DNA of 64,000 bases, from positions 28,589,438 to 28,653,437 of the forward strand of contig JAGTTD010000001.1 in assembly GCA_018398585.1 (NCBI GenBank). Direction: 5' to 3'. Each line of letters begins with the position of its first letter. Positions within the stretch are counted from its first letter, which is position 1. Source of the DNA: Simmondsia chinensis (taxonomy: Eukaryota > Streptophyta > Magnoliopsida > Caryophyllales > Simmondsiaceae). The position numbers and the translations under genes were made by a program. Of this stretch, positions 43,225 through 55,193 are shown piece after piece. A model generated the notes under the pieces. The model worked only from the letters and a program-made list of their open reading frames with translations. It was not told where the DNA came from and searched no databases.

Positions 43225-43609
43225 AAATATTTATGAGAGACTGATCTGCCCTAGTCAACCCCGTACCATGAGTATATCTTTCAGCGAGAATCGAATTCCT
43301 ATCCCCTAGGCAATGACCGCATGGGTAAGAGAAACCACCATTGAGACGCCCTCAATATGACCGTGTGAGTGTATCTTCAGTGAGAATCGAATTCTTGACC
43401 CTTGGGCAATGACCGCATGGGTAAGGGACGCAACCACTGAGATCCCCTCATTATGACTACATGAGTATATCTTCATCGAGAATCGAACTCCTAACCCCTG
43501 GGCAATGTCGGCATGGATAAAAGACTCCAACACTGAGGCACCCTCATGATGGGCAGCACATATCTTTAAATATTTATATGGGATAGCGGTGCTTAGAGAT
43601 GCCTCCCTC
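43225..43609 (-). mobile_element. SINE-like element with three tandem tRNA-type heads
   Basis: The minus strand has three units of about 96 bp. Each has a box-A-like motif (TGCCTCAGTGTTGG, ATCTCAGTGGTTGC, GTCTCAATGGTGG) and, about 50 bp later, a box-B-like motif (AGTTCGATTCT, AATTCGATTCT, AATTCGATTCT), the spacing of a tRNA gene. After the third unit comes a short body and an A-rich tail (ATTTTTAAAAAAAAA). Imperfect duplications (AATTTTCTCTT and AATTTCTCCTT) flank it. Open frame 43611-43306 is a by-product. The tRNA of origin is not assigned. Confidence 0.6.
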
Positions 43610-44613
43610 AATTTCTCCTTTTTTTCATATTTTACTTTTACTTAGGCATAACTTTTCAAAATCTATTTTGCAAATGATAATTTTAATGCAATCCATTCAA
43701 ATTTGAGCATCTTTTAATTATAAAGAAAGGTAAAACAGCCATGCTAACTTGTGAACTCAAACATCATGGTTTTATCAAGATAGTGCCTTAGAATGGATCA
43801 TGTTTTGGAATTAGAACACAAAAACAATTGATTCTCAGGTTGTTCAAATCTAATTAAAGTAAACGAGCTAAAAAGAGTAGAAAAATTTCCTAAAAAGCAC
43901 GATGATATGATCTCAAAATTTTTTTTTTATGATTTGAATTTAGTTCAAAATGTGCAATAAAAATTTAAAAGAGTAATGATTTAAACTATAGAAAATAATT
44001 TTTTTTTGTTTTTCGACATTATCTACATCCCCATACAAAGACTCCAACCTTTGCCAGCCTACTCTAAAAGATAAAATAGAACCGACAAGAAAAACTTATC
44101 GAAAAATTTTATTCAAATTTTTTTAAAAATATGTGACAAAATGTCTCTCCCACCCCCAAACTTAAAAGTTAACATTATCTTCAATGTTAAAAGACATACA
44201 AGGAACGAAACAGTATGTGAGAGATACTTCTCAGATTTGCGGATTGCTTATTTGAGGGCAAATGTTTGTCATCAGGATACCCCCAAACTTGTTTCAAAAC
44301 CTGTTGAAAAAAATGTACAAAAGTATTAGAAAATAATAAAAATTCAAGGAAATTGAAAGAAAAGATGTAAGACAGGAAACTTAGGTTGCCTCCCAAGAAG
44401 CGCTTAAGTTATAGTCATTAGCTTGACTTTTAGGCGATGATCTATCCTATGTCCTGAAGGGGAATAGAGTTTCTTCCATCTACCCTCAATGACCATTTCC
44501 TTCCATAGATCTTCTTTGTATCCTTCCTTACAAGACTACCTCCACCTTCTTTAATCATGGGATCCTTAAGCTTAATGTGCCCCAACTTGAATTTTCTTTT
44601 TCCGATCTTTTCT

Positions 44614-45381
44614 TCATTTTTTCATAAAGTCATCCTTGGCTCTAAAAACCTCTGACTTCATTAGACAAGCTTGACACTCTATTTTGATCATTGGTGGTGG
44701 TGGGTTAGTCAAGATAGGTTTGGTCATTGGTGGCAATGAGTCGATCAATGGGGTTATGTCATATTGAGGTGGTTCTTCTAATATGTCCCTATCCCTCAAT
44801 GCTATGACGTTAGTTTGTTCCCCTGGGTTGGTGATGGCATTGACAGATAAAAAATCTTTGGACCTCTCGGAAAGTTCCTCTAATGTAGCCGCTACTTGAG
44901 TTTCTAAATTTCGAATGGAAGCTTCTTGATTCCTAAAGATAGCCCTGATTTCTTGAGTAAAATTTGTACTTTCATGCATGACCTCCCTAAATGTCTCTTC
45001 TATGTCATAATTCTTTTCTTAAGGTGGATGAATGGATGACCAAGGTGCTTCGTGGTGGTTTTAAGAAAAGTGAGAAGGGTTCATCCATCCTTGACTGTAG
45101 GAACTAGAGTAAGAGTTGTATTAGGCTTGTTGATAACTTGACATGTAGTTATCTTGTTCAAAACTCAATAAGGAAAAAAATTTGCCCACTTGGCACTCCG
45201 TACTAGCATGGTTACTTGCACAAAATTCACATATAGGAGTACGAACAACTTTGACACTTATGTTATCCAGTTGTTTTTGAATTTGTGAGAGTTGAGCAGA
45301 TAACGCATTACCCAATAGTGTTCTTGGTAGAGCTTGATATTGAGGTCTCATATAGTTGTTGCTAGCCATCACCTCTAGCAA
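44614..45381 (-). pseudogene. Athila-like gag C-terminal remnants
   Basis: Frame 45381-45121 reads LSQIQKQLDNISVKVV and the zinc-knuckle-like CEFCASNHASTECQ, usual for Athila-type gag. Frame 44979-44614 reads NQEASIRNLETQVAATLEEL and NAITNPGEQTNVIALRDRD, which matches the conserved gag stretch with RNLE-Q and NPKEQ-AI-LR. Stops separate the blocks; the N-terminal gag core was not found. Confidence 0.75.
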
Positions 45382-45435
45382 TATTCTGTGTTAAATTTTT
45401 AAATCTGAGGGAGTAATGTAAAAAATAAATAAATT

Positions 45436-45880
45436 TAAAAGTTAAAAGAAAGATAAAAATAGAGTGAAAGTACAAAAATACAACACTATAGTACAAAACT
45501 TAACAAAAACCAAATTTTAGGGCGGTAGTAATACTAATGTTTTGAAAAACTTAAAAATACAAACTTAACTTTGAAAATTTTACCTAGGTGAATTAAAAAG
45601 TTAAATGAAAGATAAAATTAATAAAAAAAATTTAAAAATACAACAATCTAATACAAAAGCTTAACAAAAACCAATTTTAGGGGGGTAGTAACAGTAATGT
45701 TTTGAAAAGCTTAAAAATAACAATTTTAACTTTCAAAAATTTATCAAAATGAACGTTATAAGTAAAAGAAATATGAAAATAAGGAGAAAATACAAGAAAA
45801 ACACCAAAATAATACAAAATTAACAAAAACACAATTTTGGGGGGTGCTATACAAATTTTTCAAGTAAAAAAATAACTTTA
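45436..45880 (-). repeat. Three diverged repeats of about 160 bp in the element leader
   Basis: AACAAAAACCAAATTTTAGG with GGGGTAGTAA-like flank recurs at about 45508, 45664 and 45818, each followed by AATGTTTTGAAAA or similar. They lie between the primer site and gag, where large plant gypsy elements often carry tandem repeats. Confidence 0.65.
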
Positions 45881-46015
45881 CAAATAAAATCAAGTAAATG
45901 AAATAAATGAAAGAAAAGAAATTTCTTTTTCAAACTTAAACAAAGTTATAAGTTTTAACAAAACAATTTCAAATTAGTACTAAAATTAGTTGGTATCTAT
46001 ATTAAGTAATAAGAA

Positions 46016-46041
46016 CAATCCCCAGCAATGGCGTTAAAACT
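46016..46041 (-). other. Primer-binding region of the Athila-like element
   Basis: Minus strand AACGCCATTGCTGGGGATTG directly inside the right LTR, close to the GGCGCCGTTGCCGGGGA consensus of plant gypsy elements. Confidence 0.7.
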
Positions 46042-47446
46042 TGATGCTTAATGTTTGCTTAGCAAGTGCACTAAATCGTATCAAGTATTATAGGAGGAGT
46101 AGGGTATCGTCCCACAAGGATTACTATTGAATGAGTACTGAAATTAGTAGTTTCAACACTATCTGAAAGATTGAAATTTGAAAATTTTGATATGAAACAA
46201 AACGAAATGAAAAAGAACAAAAATGGTTACTAATTTTATGAAAGGTGTACTAATTTTAGATCATTTTTATAATTTAATGCGATCCAAGGCATCCGATTTT
46301 ATCTAGTTGCATCAATACGCCTTTCTATTCTCGATATTCAAGTTTTTTTTATTACATGTTAATGATTGAAAACTTTAATTTACTAAATATTCTCTCTTGA
46401 GCAACATTTAGCATGCTCTTTTATATATTAACTCATCAATCTCTTGTATGAATTTAAATAAGAAAAGATTTTTGAAGATCCATGGTTTTCACTTAAAACC
46501 ACACAAATCGCATTATCTCTAGCATTCGCTCAATTTGTGGTGTTTATAATTTTAGCATTCATCATAAATCTCTTCTCAAACTCATTATGAATCATTATAG
46601 GCTTTGAATGGTGACCAAGCTTTCAAAACTCATGAAGAACAATGATAAACACTCGAACAATGCAATAAAAAAAAATTGAATATGTTGAATTATAAAATAG
46701 CATATACTATGACTTAGGCTACATCGTACCCTTGGAAAGACAAAATTAGTTCATGGCATACATAATATAAAGCAAAACTAAGACAAAATCCATGAAATTA
46801 AAAAGGAAAAGGATAGAATGGAACTTGAAAATATGAAATTACAAAACAAACTTTCCTTCCTTCCTTCCTTTCCTTCTCCTAAGGTTTTTCTAAGCTTCCC
46901 ACTACTTTGTTTTGAGGTTTTTACTGGATGACTTGATGCTAAAAGACTTTCCAAACATCCCTATTTGTAGTATGGGAAGTCATGAAATAAAAAAAATACA
47001 ACAAGTTCTTCCTCATTTGCTAGAAGTGCCGCCCATGCTCATCAAGTTGCTGATTTCTTCATTTTTAACTTCATTTTGCCGCCCAAAACTCAGCTTTTAC
47101 ATCAAGTTGGATGTGTTCATGAAGTTTTTAAGAAGTTCTTGCACTTGATTTGTCCATTTAGCCGCCTAAAATTGAGATTTGCAACAATCTGTACATGTTG
47201 TTTCCTTGCATAACCATGTAAAATGATGTGTTTAGCCCCCTTTTTTTTTGCTACTGTTTGATGTATCTTGCATTAATTTGTTGATGTTGATGATAAAAAC
47301 TAGTAAGATTTAAGATAAAATGAGTATTTTTGCAAAGAAATAGCAATATGAGTGAAAAAGAGCAAAAGCGAGCAAAGTTTGATATAAAATGGTTAGAAAA
47401 TGAACCTACATGATATGAATAATTATATACTAAATTAGACTTTTCA
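46042..47446 (-). repeat. Right LTR (5' for the element)
   Basis: Same ends and length as 41432-42836, with many scattered differences, so the insertion is old. Confidence 0.88.
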
Positions 47447-48950
47447 ATTATTTTGGTGTTTTCAATAAGATTGGAACACTGAGCAGGACCACCTGAATTA
47501 GTTATTTCTTTAACTTCTATCAGAAATAATTAATTCTTTAAGATGATAACTCTAAATCTAGAAAATAGTCTGGACTCGTGCATGGAATGTCAATTGTTTT
47601 GATGGCCATAATGTTGAGGTTAAAAGTGAATAACCAGGATCTTAAATTGTTGGGCAATTACTTGAAGTATGATGGGAATGGATATTTTACTAGGAATCTC
47701 CAATGCAAGATGTCCCCTTAGTTGATTCACAAATATATGAACAAATTCTAGAATTATTGGCCATAGTGTTCCACATGTTTGACATTTGAAATTAATACGA
47801 AAATTGTTTCTGTACTATGAATTGTTCGAGAAGGGCGAGTTGGGAACTACAGCGATATTTATGAGAAAAATAACGATAGTAGTTAAAATTATTTTTGCTC
47901 ACAGATATCTAATAAAGGGGTTAATTGTCGTAATAAAATTATTTGGAAAATTATTGATTGAATATATTTGATTCTAGAGCGCAGTAAAACTTATTTAGTG
48001 GAATTAAGTTTTATTAAATGGTAATCAATTGTTATCATGAGATGATAATTAGATTTGACCCATTTGAGCTTGAGTTAAATTTTTCCTAAGGTCCCTCCGT
48101 AAGCCTCGACTTAAGCACTGCTTGAAAATATTTAAAAATGAACTAATGAGATGAATTTTTTATATATGAGATAAATAAATTTTTATGCTAAAAAAATGTT
48201 CATGAGATGAATACTAAATATCATAAATTGTACCGTGTTTTAACGAAACAAAGACAAAAAAATTATATATAAATAATGTACTGGGCAATGCCAGCTCATG
48301 GTATAAGTGGGCCCCATCGGGGTCCACATACAATTTAATTATTATTATTTTTTTATTTTTTTGTTTATAAATGTGAAGTTGGCAGTGGGATTTGATAAAT
48401 AAATTAATTATTTTAGGTTTTGGAATCTAGTTTCTCGCATGACCAAAAACCTAAAATTATTGGAGTGTTTTTCTAAATTAATGTTTAGCATAATTTTTCT
48501 GAAAAATTATTTTTTCGAAAGATTGAAAGGAAATATTTTGTTCTGAAATTTTTTCCAGATTAAATATTTTGGGAGTCCGCAAGTCGGTGCTAGAGGTCAT
48601 TGTAAAGAAGATCTCAAGGTATCAAGAGGCTTTCTTCTTCTAATTTCAGATCTTCAAATTGGAGTTTGGATTTGTGCTTTAAGTATGTCTAAATTAAGTA
48701 TTTAATATTTAATTTTTTTTCCTTTATTTCTTTTATTCTATATGCTATGTTTATCCTTCGTTTATTTGATATTTTTCGATCATTATATTATGAGCCTATT
48801 AGAGTAAGATCTATCTAATTAAATAGTTTAATTAGATCAGGGCATTAGATCTAAAATTGAGAATTTTAAATTGGTTTTAGCTGTGCCCGCTCTTGTCATT
48901 TAGGGAAAAAAAATTTAAAATATATTCCTAAGAATTGGTATCAGAGTCAA

Positions 48951-49341
48951 CTCTGAATACATTCATAATTGGCATTAAAACATCAGGTTTAATAAAATTG
49001 GAGTATGAAGACTTACGAAAATATGAAATTGAAAATTTCATTAAGGCTCCGTTTGTTTTGAGGGAAAAGTAGCATCTAGGAATTAATTTTTCTTCAAAAA
49101 AGGTTTTTCCAAGGAAATATAAATTCTGAGTGGGGTTTTCTATTATTTGTTTCAAAGGAAAACTTTATTCCCATTGTGATGCCTTGTTGCATATTTAAAA
49201 AAAATATTTTTCACAAATTATTTTATATCTTGTTATAGAACAGCATAAATAATAATACAACATATATAAAATGACAAAAACAAAAAAAATTTTAACTATC
49301 AAAACTGTATAAATTAGAAAAACTGTTTCTTGGGTATTTTA
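48951..49341. other. Flank with the start of a MITE-like repeat
   Basis: About 100 bp after the primer site may be copia leader. GGCTCCGTTTGTTTTGAGGG at 49045 looks like a hAT/MITE end; a degenerate inverted partner (CCCCCTAAACAACTGGAGTC) ends near 50404. No matching duplication was found. Confidence 0.35.
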
Positions 49342-49598
49342 GGGTTCATTTAGTAGGCACTAAGGCACCGGATACCATTAGAACTCCGAAGTTAAGCGTG
49401 CTTGGTTGAGAGTAGTACCAGGATGGGTGACCTCCCGGGAAGTTCTCGTGTTGCCAGCCCTGTAAGGTTGGGGGGTTCTCGGCAACAGCTTCTCGGCGGG
49501 TTACAACCCTGAAGGGGTAAGGCTGCGTACATCCACCCCTCCTGAACCCCACTTATGCGGGAGCCCTTGAGGCACTGGGTCTGTAGTAGTTGTTGTTG
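49342..49598 (+). mobile_element. 5S-rRNA-headed SINE with RTE-LINE tail, copy 3
   Basis: Head: GGCACTAAGGCACCGGATAC, AGAACTCCGAAGTTAAGCG, GTAGTACCAGGATGGGTGAC, CTCCCGGGAAGTTCTCGTG, matching a plant 5S gene. Tail: GGTTCTCGGCAACAGCTTC, CCTGAAGGGGTAAGGCTGCG, GCGGGAGCCCTTGAGGCACT, GGGTCTGTAGTAGTTGTTG. A 16-bp duplication with one mismatch, TTTCTTGGGTATTTTA (49326-49341) and TTTCTTAGGTATTTTA (49599-49614), flanks it. The two minus-strand frames over it are by-products. Confidence 0.93.
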
Positions 49599-49614
49599 TT
49601 TCTTAGGTATTTTA

Positions 49615-52600
49615 AAATTTTGAGCATTTATCATCTAAATATCTATTTATTTTAATATATAAACTGAGGTGGCATGAGATAAGAAATTTTACCACTTCTA
49701 TATATACTGTGTTAAATTATGGTGAATTTTCATTAAAATTTGGCTAATTTTTGCCAAAAAACTGATGTAGTATAAACTATGATCATATTAACAAAAGGTT
49801 ATCCATATTCTATCAAAAATTACTTATATATTATCAAAAAAATGTGTCATGTTAGCTTTTTTGGACAAAAGAAATTATTGCATTATGATAGATGATACAT
49901 ATAAATTGTTGTTTTCATTTAAAATCTTCTAAATTTTAGGAAACGATACCTAAATCATGAGAAAATTTTTAAACATTAGGGTACATCATTGTATATTGCT
50001 AAAATATCATAGTACCTATGTAATAAATGTTAAAATATAAGGGTAACTAGATAATTTTGTTGTATAATATTATATAAAAATTCAACTTGATTAAAATTAT
50101 TCTTTTGCAACTATAATAAAGTAACATCCAACTTCTTTTAATTATTCGGTCTAATTCTTGTCTGATGTTGTGACGTTAAATGTCTACAGTCCAGTCTCAT
50201 TTATTTTGATTTAATCTAGATTAGAATGATAATCACTGCAAAGACTTTTGGGCCACTTAGAATCATGGCTTCCCCAGTTTGAAAGGGAAGTCATTTTCTC
50301 TCATTTGAGGGAAAAGGTTTTCCGTAAGCAAAAGACGCTTCAAACAATGGAAAAGGAGAAAATCACTTCCTAGAATGTGGTTTTCCCCCTAAACAACTGG
50401 AGTCTAAAGGAAAAAGACTGTTCTAAATATTGATGTTAAAAGAGTTCAGTAACAAGATCGAATATTCATTAAGTTTTAAATTGTTTAAAATTTTAGATGA
50501 TTAATGATTCAATCAAGAAGCGTAGTTCTAAATCAAATTTAATGAGATTAGATATTTAAAGAGTTGAACGATTTAGATTATAATCTAATGTGATTAGATT
50601 TTGAACCTGGATATGAAATATTTAATTGTTGAATATTTTATACTAAACCAAAACAAAGAATACTTGATTGTGTTATTAGAGGGTCTAATAACAAAATTAT
50701 TGTTTACCAAATTTTAATTGTTTAAATTGGGATGAATTGTACTTATAATAGTGGGCGTATAATTCTAAATAATCTAATGAGATTATATATTCAAATAGTT
50801 GAACGGTTTAGATATATACAACGTCACATTGAATATCTAATTGGATTAGATGTTTAGTTTTTGATCTAATAAGATTGAAGATCGAATTTAATTAATTTTT
50901 TATTTATTTAAATAATTAAAAAAAAAGAAATAAAGGGGGCGTGCCCAACACCTTATTTTAAAAATATTTTTATATTTTATTATTTAAATATTTTAAATAA
51001 TTAAATAATGGATTAGGATGAGATCCTTATATGATAATCATTTCTCAAAGAGTTTAGAAAAGTCTTTAATTGTTCCAACCTTTAAGCTTTAAGTAATATT
51101 ATTCAATTTTTTTGATAACATGTTACTTATTAAATTTAGTTCTTCTGATCAACAAAAAAAAAAAAAAAAAAAAATTTGTTCACATATTTAATATTATTCA
51201 AAAAGTTAAAGGTTATGTATGATGTGAATAAAAATTATAAGCTATATAGCTTGGTGAAATATTTGATTTCATCTAGTAGGAGAATTTTTTCAAATAGGCC
51301 TAATTAGATTAAGTAATGCAAAAGTTGAATTATTTGAAAAGAAAATTCTCGTAACGTATATAATGAGATTATATTGCATAGGTTGGATATTTAAAGGAAC
51401 TCTATTGGATTAGATTTTTATTTAATTGTTAAATAAAATTTAGCATGTGATTCCAGTATTGATTATAGGATAATCAAATTTTTAAAAGAATAAATTTCGA
51501 GTGTGAGCAAGGATCGGGAGTTGATTCCTCACGATTTTCATTGCCAGTCTAAAAGTATAGTGGATAGTCGCTACTCCTAGAGAAGGGCATTTGTTCCCAG
51601 GATATAGGGTTAGACTTCTTCATGATAGATAGAGGTACGAGAAAAATGAGTGCAGCCACGCTGACATGGAGTATTTTATTTACTTAAACTATTGTCTAGG
51701 TAATGGTATACACTTGAACCTATAGTATGATAGTTTGCTATAGAGCATTATGATACTGTCTTAGAGACCAAGGAAGAAACAGTGAATTAAATATGTTTAC
51801 GAAACATATTATTTGAGAATAGTTCTCATTTGACTAATTACTTGTTACACTTCTCCCATAGTAACGAGTAGATTGGTTAGCTCATCATTGCACACACAGA
51901 GAATGGTTAGGTGGACCCATGCTTTATTTGTTTGCTAAAATTATTAAAAAGTTCACAAAACTCAAAATATCGAGTTGGAGCGAGCTTCTAAAAGAATGCT
52001 CATGGCATCCTTTACCAGTCTAGCAGTATAGTAGGTGGGCATGACTCTCCGAGGAGAGTGTTCATTTGCAGAATACTAGGTTTGATCTCTTAGGATGAAC
52101 TACAGTCCAAGCAATCGAGTACGGTCATGCTGACAAGGAGTATATCGAGACCTTGAATGAGTGTTCAAATAATAGTGTACACTTGATTAGGGTCTACATT
52201 AGCCTCCCCAAGGAGCTCTGTTGTAGGACCTTAAAGGAGAGGGAAAAGTGGTGTGTAAATGTGTTTAGTAAATAATTTACAAGAAAATATATTTATTGAG
52301 AAATGTTCTCACCCTTCTAATGTCTCAATTCGGCCTCGCTGACAGGAAGTTTTGGGTGGTTCGGTTGGGTCTCCACGGCATTTATGTAAGTGTCGGAATG
52401 TGAACTCCAAACTTTGATCATTTGCTAAAAGTAAGAAAAGTAATCCTGTGTTATATGACTTGTTTTTATAGTTTTTTATTTTTAGACTGGTTGTTAGATT
52501 ATGCATTGCAATCAATACTGGTATGTCTTGTCTATTCTGTTTTGTTAGCTATAATGTGATGCGTGTCAATACATGTAGAGCACTAGAAGATGCTCAAAGT

Positions 52601-53021
52601 TCTCTAGGTTGCTACAAGTAGATCTACTACATTGAAAAGAACGTTTAGAATGTTAGACTAGACTAAAGAGTTAGTCGGATGCAAGATTCGGACATTAGAT
52701 GTCGAACTTATCTAGTATTAGATTGAATTATCAACTGTAGTAGAGAATGATCAGATAATTGAGAGAAGTGTTTGGTCAGAGAACTAGTAGCATGAGAATA
52801 GTTTATGTAAAAAGGTGTCATGAGTAATAAGGAAAGAGTCTACTTGGTGTAAGCATCTATCTCAGGAATTAGGAACCTCAAGAAGGCAAAATAAAACATG
52901 AGTCAAAATAGTTTTACCTTTTTTATAAAAGCATTGCACTTTAAAATTTAAAAAGAATTGCGTAGGTACGTAGATACTATTGTTGCCAAACCAAAAGCTA
53001 ACATGACAAGGTATATGATAT
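49615..53021. other. AT-rich intergenic DNA with diverged internal repeats
   Basis: No gene was recognised. Motifs like AATCTAATGAGATTA recur at 50540-50890 and 51340-51420. A poly-A run lies near 51153-51174. Confidence 0.45.
51510..52450. repeat. Diverged tandem duplication, period about 465 bp
   Basis: ATTGCCAGTCTAAAAGTATAG at 51541 and TTTACCAGTCTAGCAGTATAG at 52012 start two similar stretches; later GCCACGCTGACATGGAGTAT (51656) pairs with GTCATGCTGACAAGGAGTAT (52123), and TTTGTTTGCTAAAA (51928) with TGATCATTTGCTAAAA (52416). Probably part of an old transposon. Confidence 0.55.
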
Positions 53022-53825
53022 TGTCATGATCCTAGCCATGACATGGTCCAACGCATTAGCTAGGACAACAAAAATAAAAATAATAAGTCATTCTAGAGGT
53101 TGTTAAGGGAGGCCAAGCAACCGGGTCAAGACGAGGCTTGGGTCGCAGCCGGGTCCGCACCAGGGTCTTGGGTTCGCAGCCAGTACCATGTCAAGGACGT
53201 AGAGGTTCAATGTCTGGGTCGGGCCAGTTCGCGATCTGGTAGTGTCACAGGGTCGGCCAAGGCAGTGTCAAGGGCTTGTCCAGGGCACCCGTGAGCCCAG
53301 TCCTAGGCACCCGATAGTGTCAAGGGTTGGGTTTAAGCTTCAAATGGTTGATGCAAGCGCTCCAATAGGCTCCATAGGCGCGCCTAATTCTGGAAGCATC
53401 TAGAAGAATCTGGAACCAGCCAAGTGGGAAGCTCCCCTAACCGTTTTTCCCTCCAAATATTTGAATAATCCCCTTTCCCTCCATTATTTGAATTGTTGGT
53501 TATTTTCCCGCCATTTTATTTGAATAATTCAGATTTGTAATAGCTTAGGAAGTCTCTAGAATAAATTGTTAGAATTCTATAAATAGAAGGGCAAACACTT
53601 GTAATTGGAATCAATGAAAATATAAATGAAATTGAAGAGTTCAACTCTTAATTCTCTCTCATCTCATACTCTCTATTCTTTCTCTCATCTAACTCTACTT
53701 CTTTTTCTCATTTAAGTCTAAATTCACCTTCTTTCTCATCCCATACTCTCTAAAACTCTATCAATTCTAAATATCAATCAAATCTCGAGCCACTAACTCG
53801 AGGTCACGAATCGAGGATCGTGACA
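53022..53825 (+). mobile_element. Solo LTR, 804 bp
   Basis: Starts TGTCATGATCC and ends GGATCGTGACA (imperfect inverted ends), with a perfect duplication GATAT (53017-53021 and 53826-53830). A TATA box CTATAAATAGAAG is near 53578. The first third is GC-rich, the rest AT- and CT-rich. TGTCAYGA ends suggest Ty3/gypsy. No internal part remains. Confidence 0.85.
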
Positions 53826-53979
53826 GATATCCTGTCTCCTCTAATTGTGACTAGTAGGTAATTCACAAGTGTTCTGGTGAATGGGTTTTCTGTAAGGGCA
53901 TTAATAGGTAGTAGTCTAAGTCATGGAATGTTGTTTTCTATTTGAGTAACTATCTTGATGTACTTAAGAAATTTGATTT

Positions 53980-55193
53980 TGTTGGGTTTTCTCACGTTCT
54001 TAAATCAGCCCTTGGATATCACTGTGCATCTGAGACCACACGGCGGGTCTCTGCACTCCTCTAAGAGTTGGACTGAGAAAACCTTTAGCTCAGTTAATGT
54101 TGTCCAAGTAAAACCAAACCCTATACCAGCGGAAGAAAGGGTACCTGATTTCAACTCCAACACTAACATACTAGCTATAGGACCGGTGAAAACATTTTTG
54201 TAAAAAATGCTGCTGTAAAGACGAAGATCGAGTTACAAGTGACGATAGAAGATAACAAAAAATAACAGTAAAAGTACACACGGGATTTTAATGTGGTTCA
54301 GCTCTAAATGGCCTACATCCATGGTCCCCCTACCACTAGAGAGCTCTATTTTATTAATCATTTAAGCTTTACGACCGCGTAAATGGTACATGGCGCTTTC
54401 CACATCATAACCTAAGCTATTAGTTACAAACCTTTCCTTTTAATACTCTTTACAACCGAATCAGTAAAGAAAAAAAAAAAAAAAGAGAGGGTAAGAGAAA
54501 TTTACCAACTCCGAGCTAGGTAGCTGCTATACCATCACGATCCCAGATCCCAAGCCGATCCGCCTTCGTGGTTCCCAGCACCGGCGAGCTCATCCCTTAC
54601 CAGCTAGGTTTTGACACCATAAACCTAGGGCAAACCCTAGGAACACCCCCAAGCGGTTGAAGATAGACATGGAGGAGAGAGAGAGAGAGAACCGGTGAAA
54701 TAACCCCAAAAATTGAACCACCATTTTTTCTCTCTCTTCAAACCCCTCTTTAAATAGGCAAAAGCCTATCCGTGTGAGGCTCACAAGGACTGTTGGATCA
54801 AGTAGAACGAACGGCCTAGATTAGCTCAAAGAAACACATAGAGGGGCACTAGATGGACGCCACGTGTCCACCCTCATCACCTCCAATTTCACTAACAATG
54901 AAGGGCCCAGATTTCACTACAAGACCTGCTACTCACGTGCAAACATGTGGCAGAGCAAAGGGCGGGAAAAAAAAAGGACACGGGAAGCTTCCCAGGGAAG
55001 CTTCAATTTTAAATTTAATTATTATATTTAATTTATTTCACTTAAATACAAAACACATTTTGATTTAAGTAAAATTTCTCATTTAAGTATTTTACGTTTT
55101 ATCCGTCAAAACCTGTTTGTGACTAATAGCTTAGCTCTCTTTGGCCATTGTACTCCGACATAATATAGACTATTTAGGAACCAAATTCCAACA
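53980..55193 (-). repeat. Left LTR (3' for the element)
   Basis: Pairs with 59550-60765. Contains CACTAGAGAGCTCTATTTTA, a GA microsatellite near 54680 and ends ACCAAATTCCAACA. The small open frame at 53955-54203 recurs in the other LTR and is not a gene. Confidence 0.9.

Larger units (their letters stand above)
41432..47446 (-). mobile_element. Athila-like Ty3/gypsy element with gag remnants only
   Basis: LTRs 41432-42836 and 46042-47446 (both 1405 bp), starting TGATGCTTAAT and ending TTTTCA/TTATCA. Perfect 5-bp duplication ATTAT (41427-41431 and 47447-47451). Minus orientation: the minus strand next to the right LTR reads AACGCCATTGCTGGGGATTG, the primer region typical of Athila/Tat-type plant elements, and the LTR TATA box (TATAAATAGGG) is on the minus strand near 42358. 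The interior is 3.2 kb with gag remnants; no RT or integrase was seen. A SINE is inserted in it. Confidence 0.88.
41085..48935 (+). mobile_element. LTR copy 2 of the family at 1174, with primer site, split by an Athila-like element
   Basis: 41085-41431 matches 1174-1390 plus 8800-8920 of copy 1, and 47452-48931 matches the rest of copy 1 to its end. The two parts join when the Athila-like element is removed. TGGTATCAGAGTCAA at 48936-48950 is an iMet-type primer site, so this is a 5' LTR whose internal region is almost wholly lost. It serves as the empty site for the chromovirus, the 5S-headed SINE and the 56-bp tail found in copy 1. Confidence 0.85.

Noticed and set aside
43306..43611. Repeat-containing minus-strand protein of 101 aa
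   Set aside because: It arises from the three tRNA-like units; Pol III-type motifs explain the sequence better than a protein.
49045..50404. Complete hAT/MITE element
   Set aside because: The proposed ends match only moderately and no 8-bp duplication was found, so it is mentioned only as a possibility.
53955..54203. Open frame recurring at 59549-59773
   Set aside because: It is present in both LTRs of the same copia element and begins outside the LTR in one case; no conserved protein.
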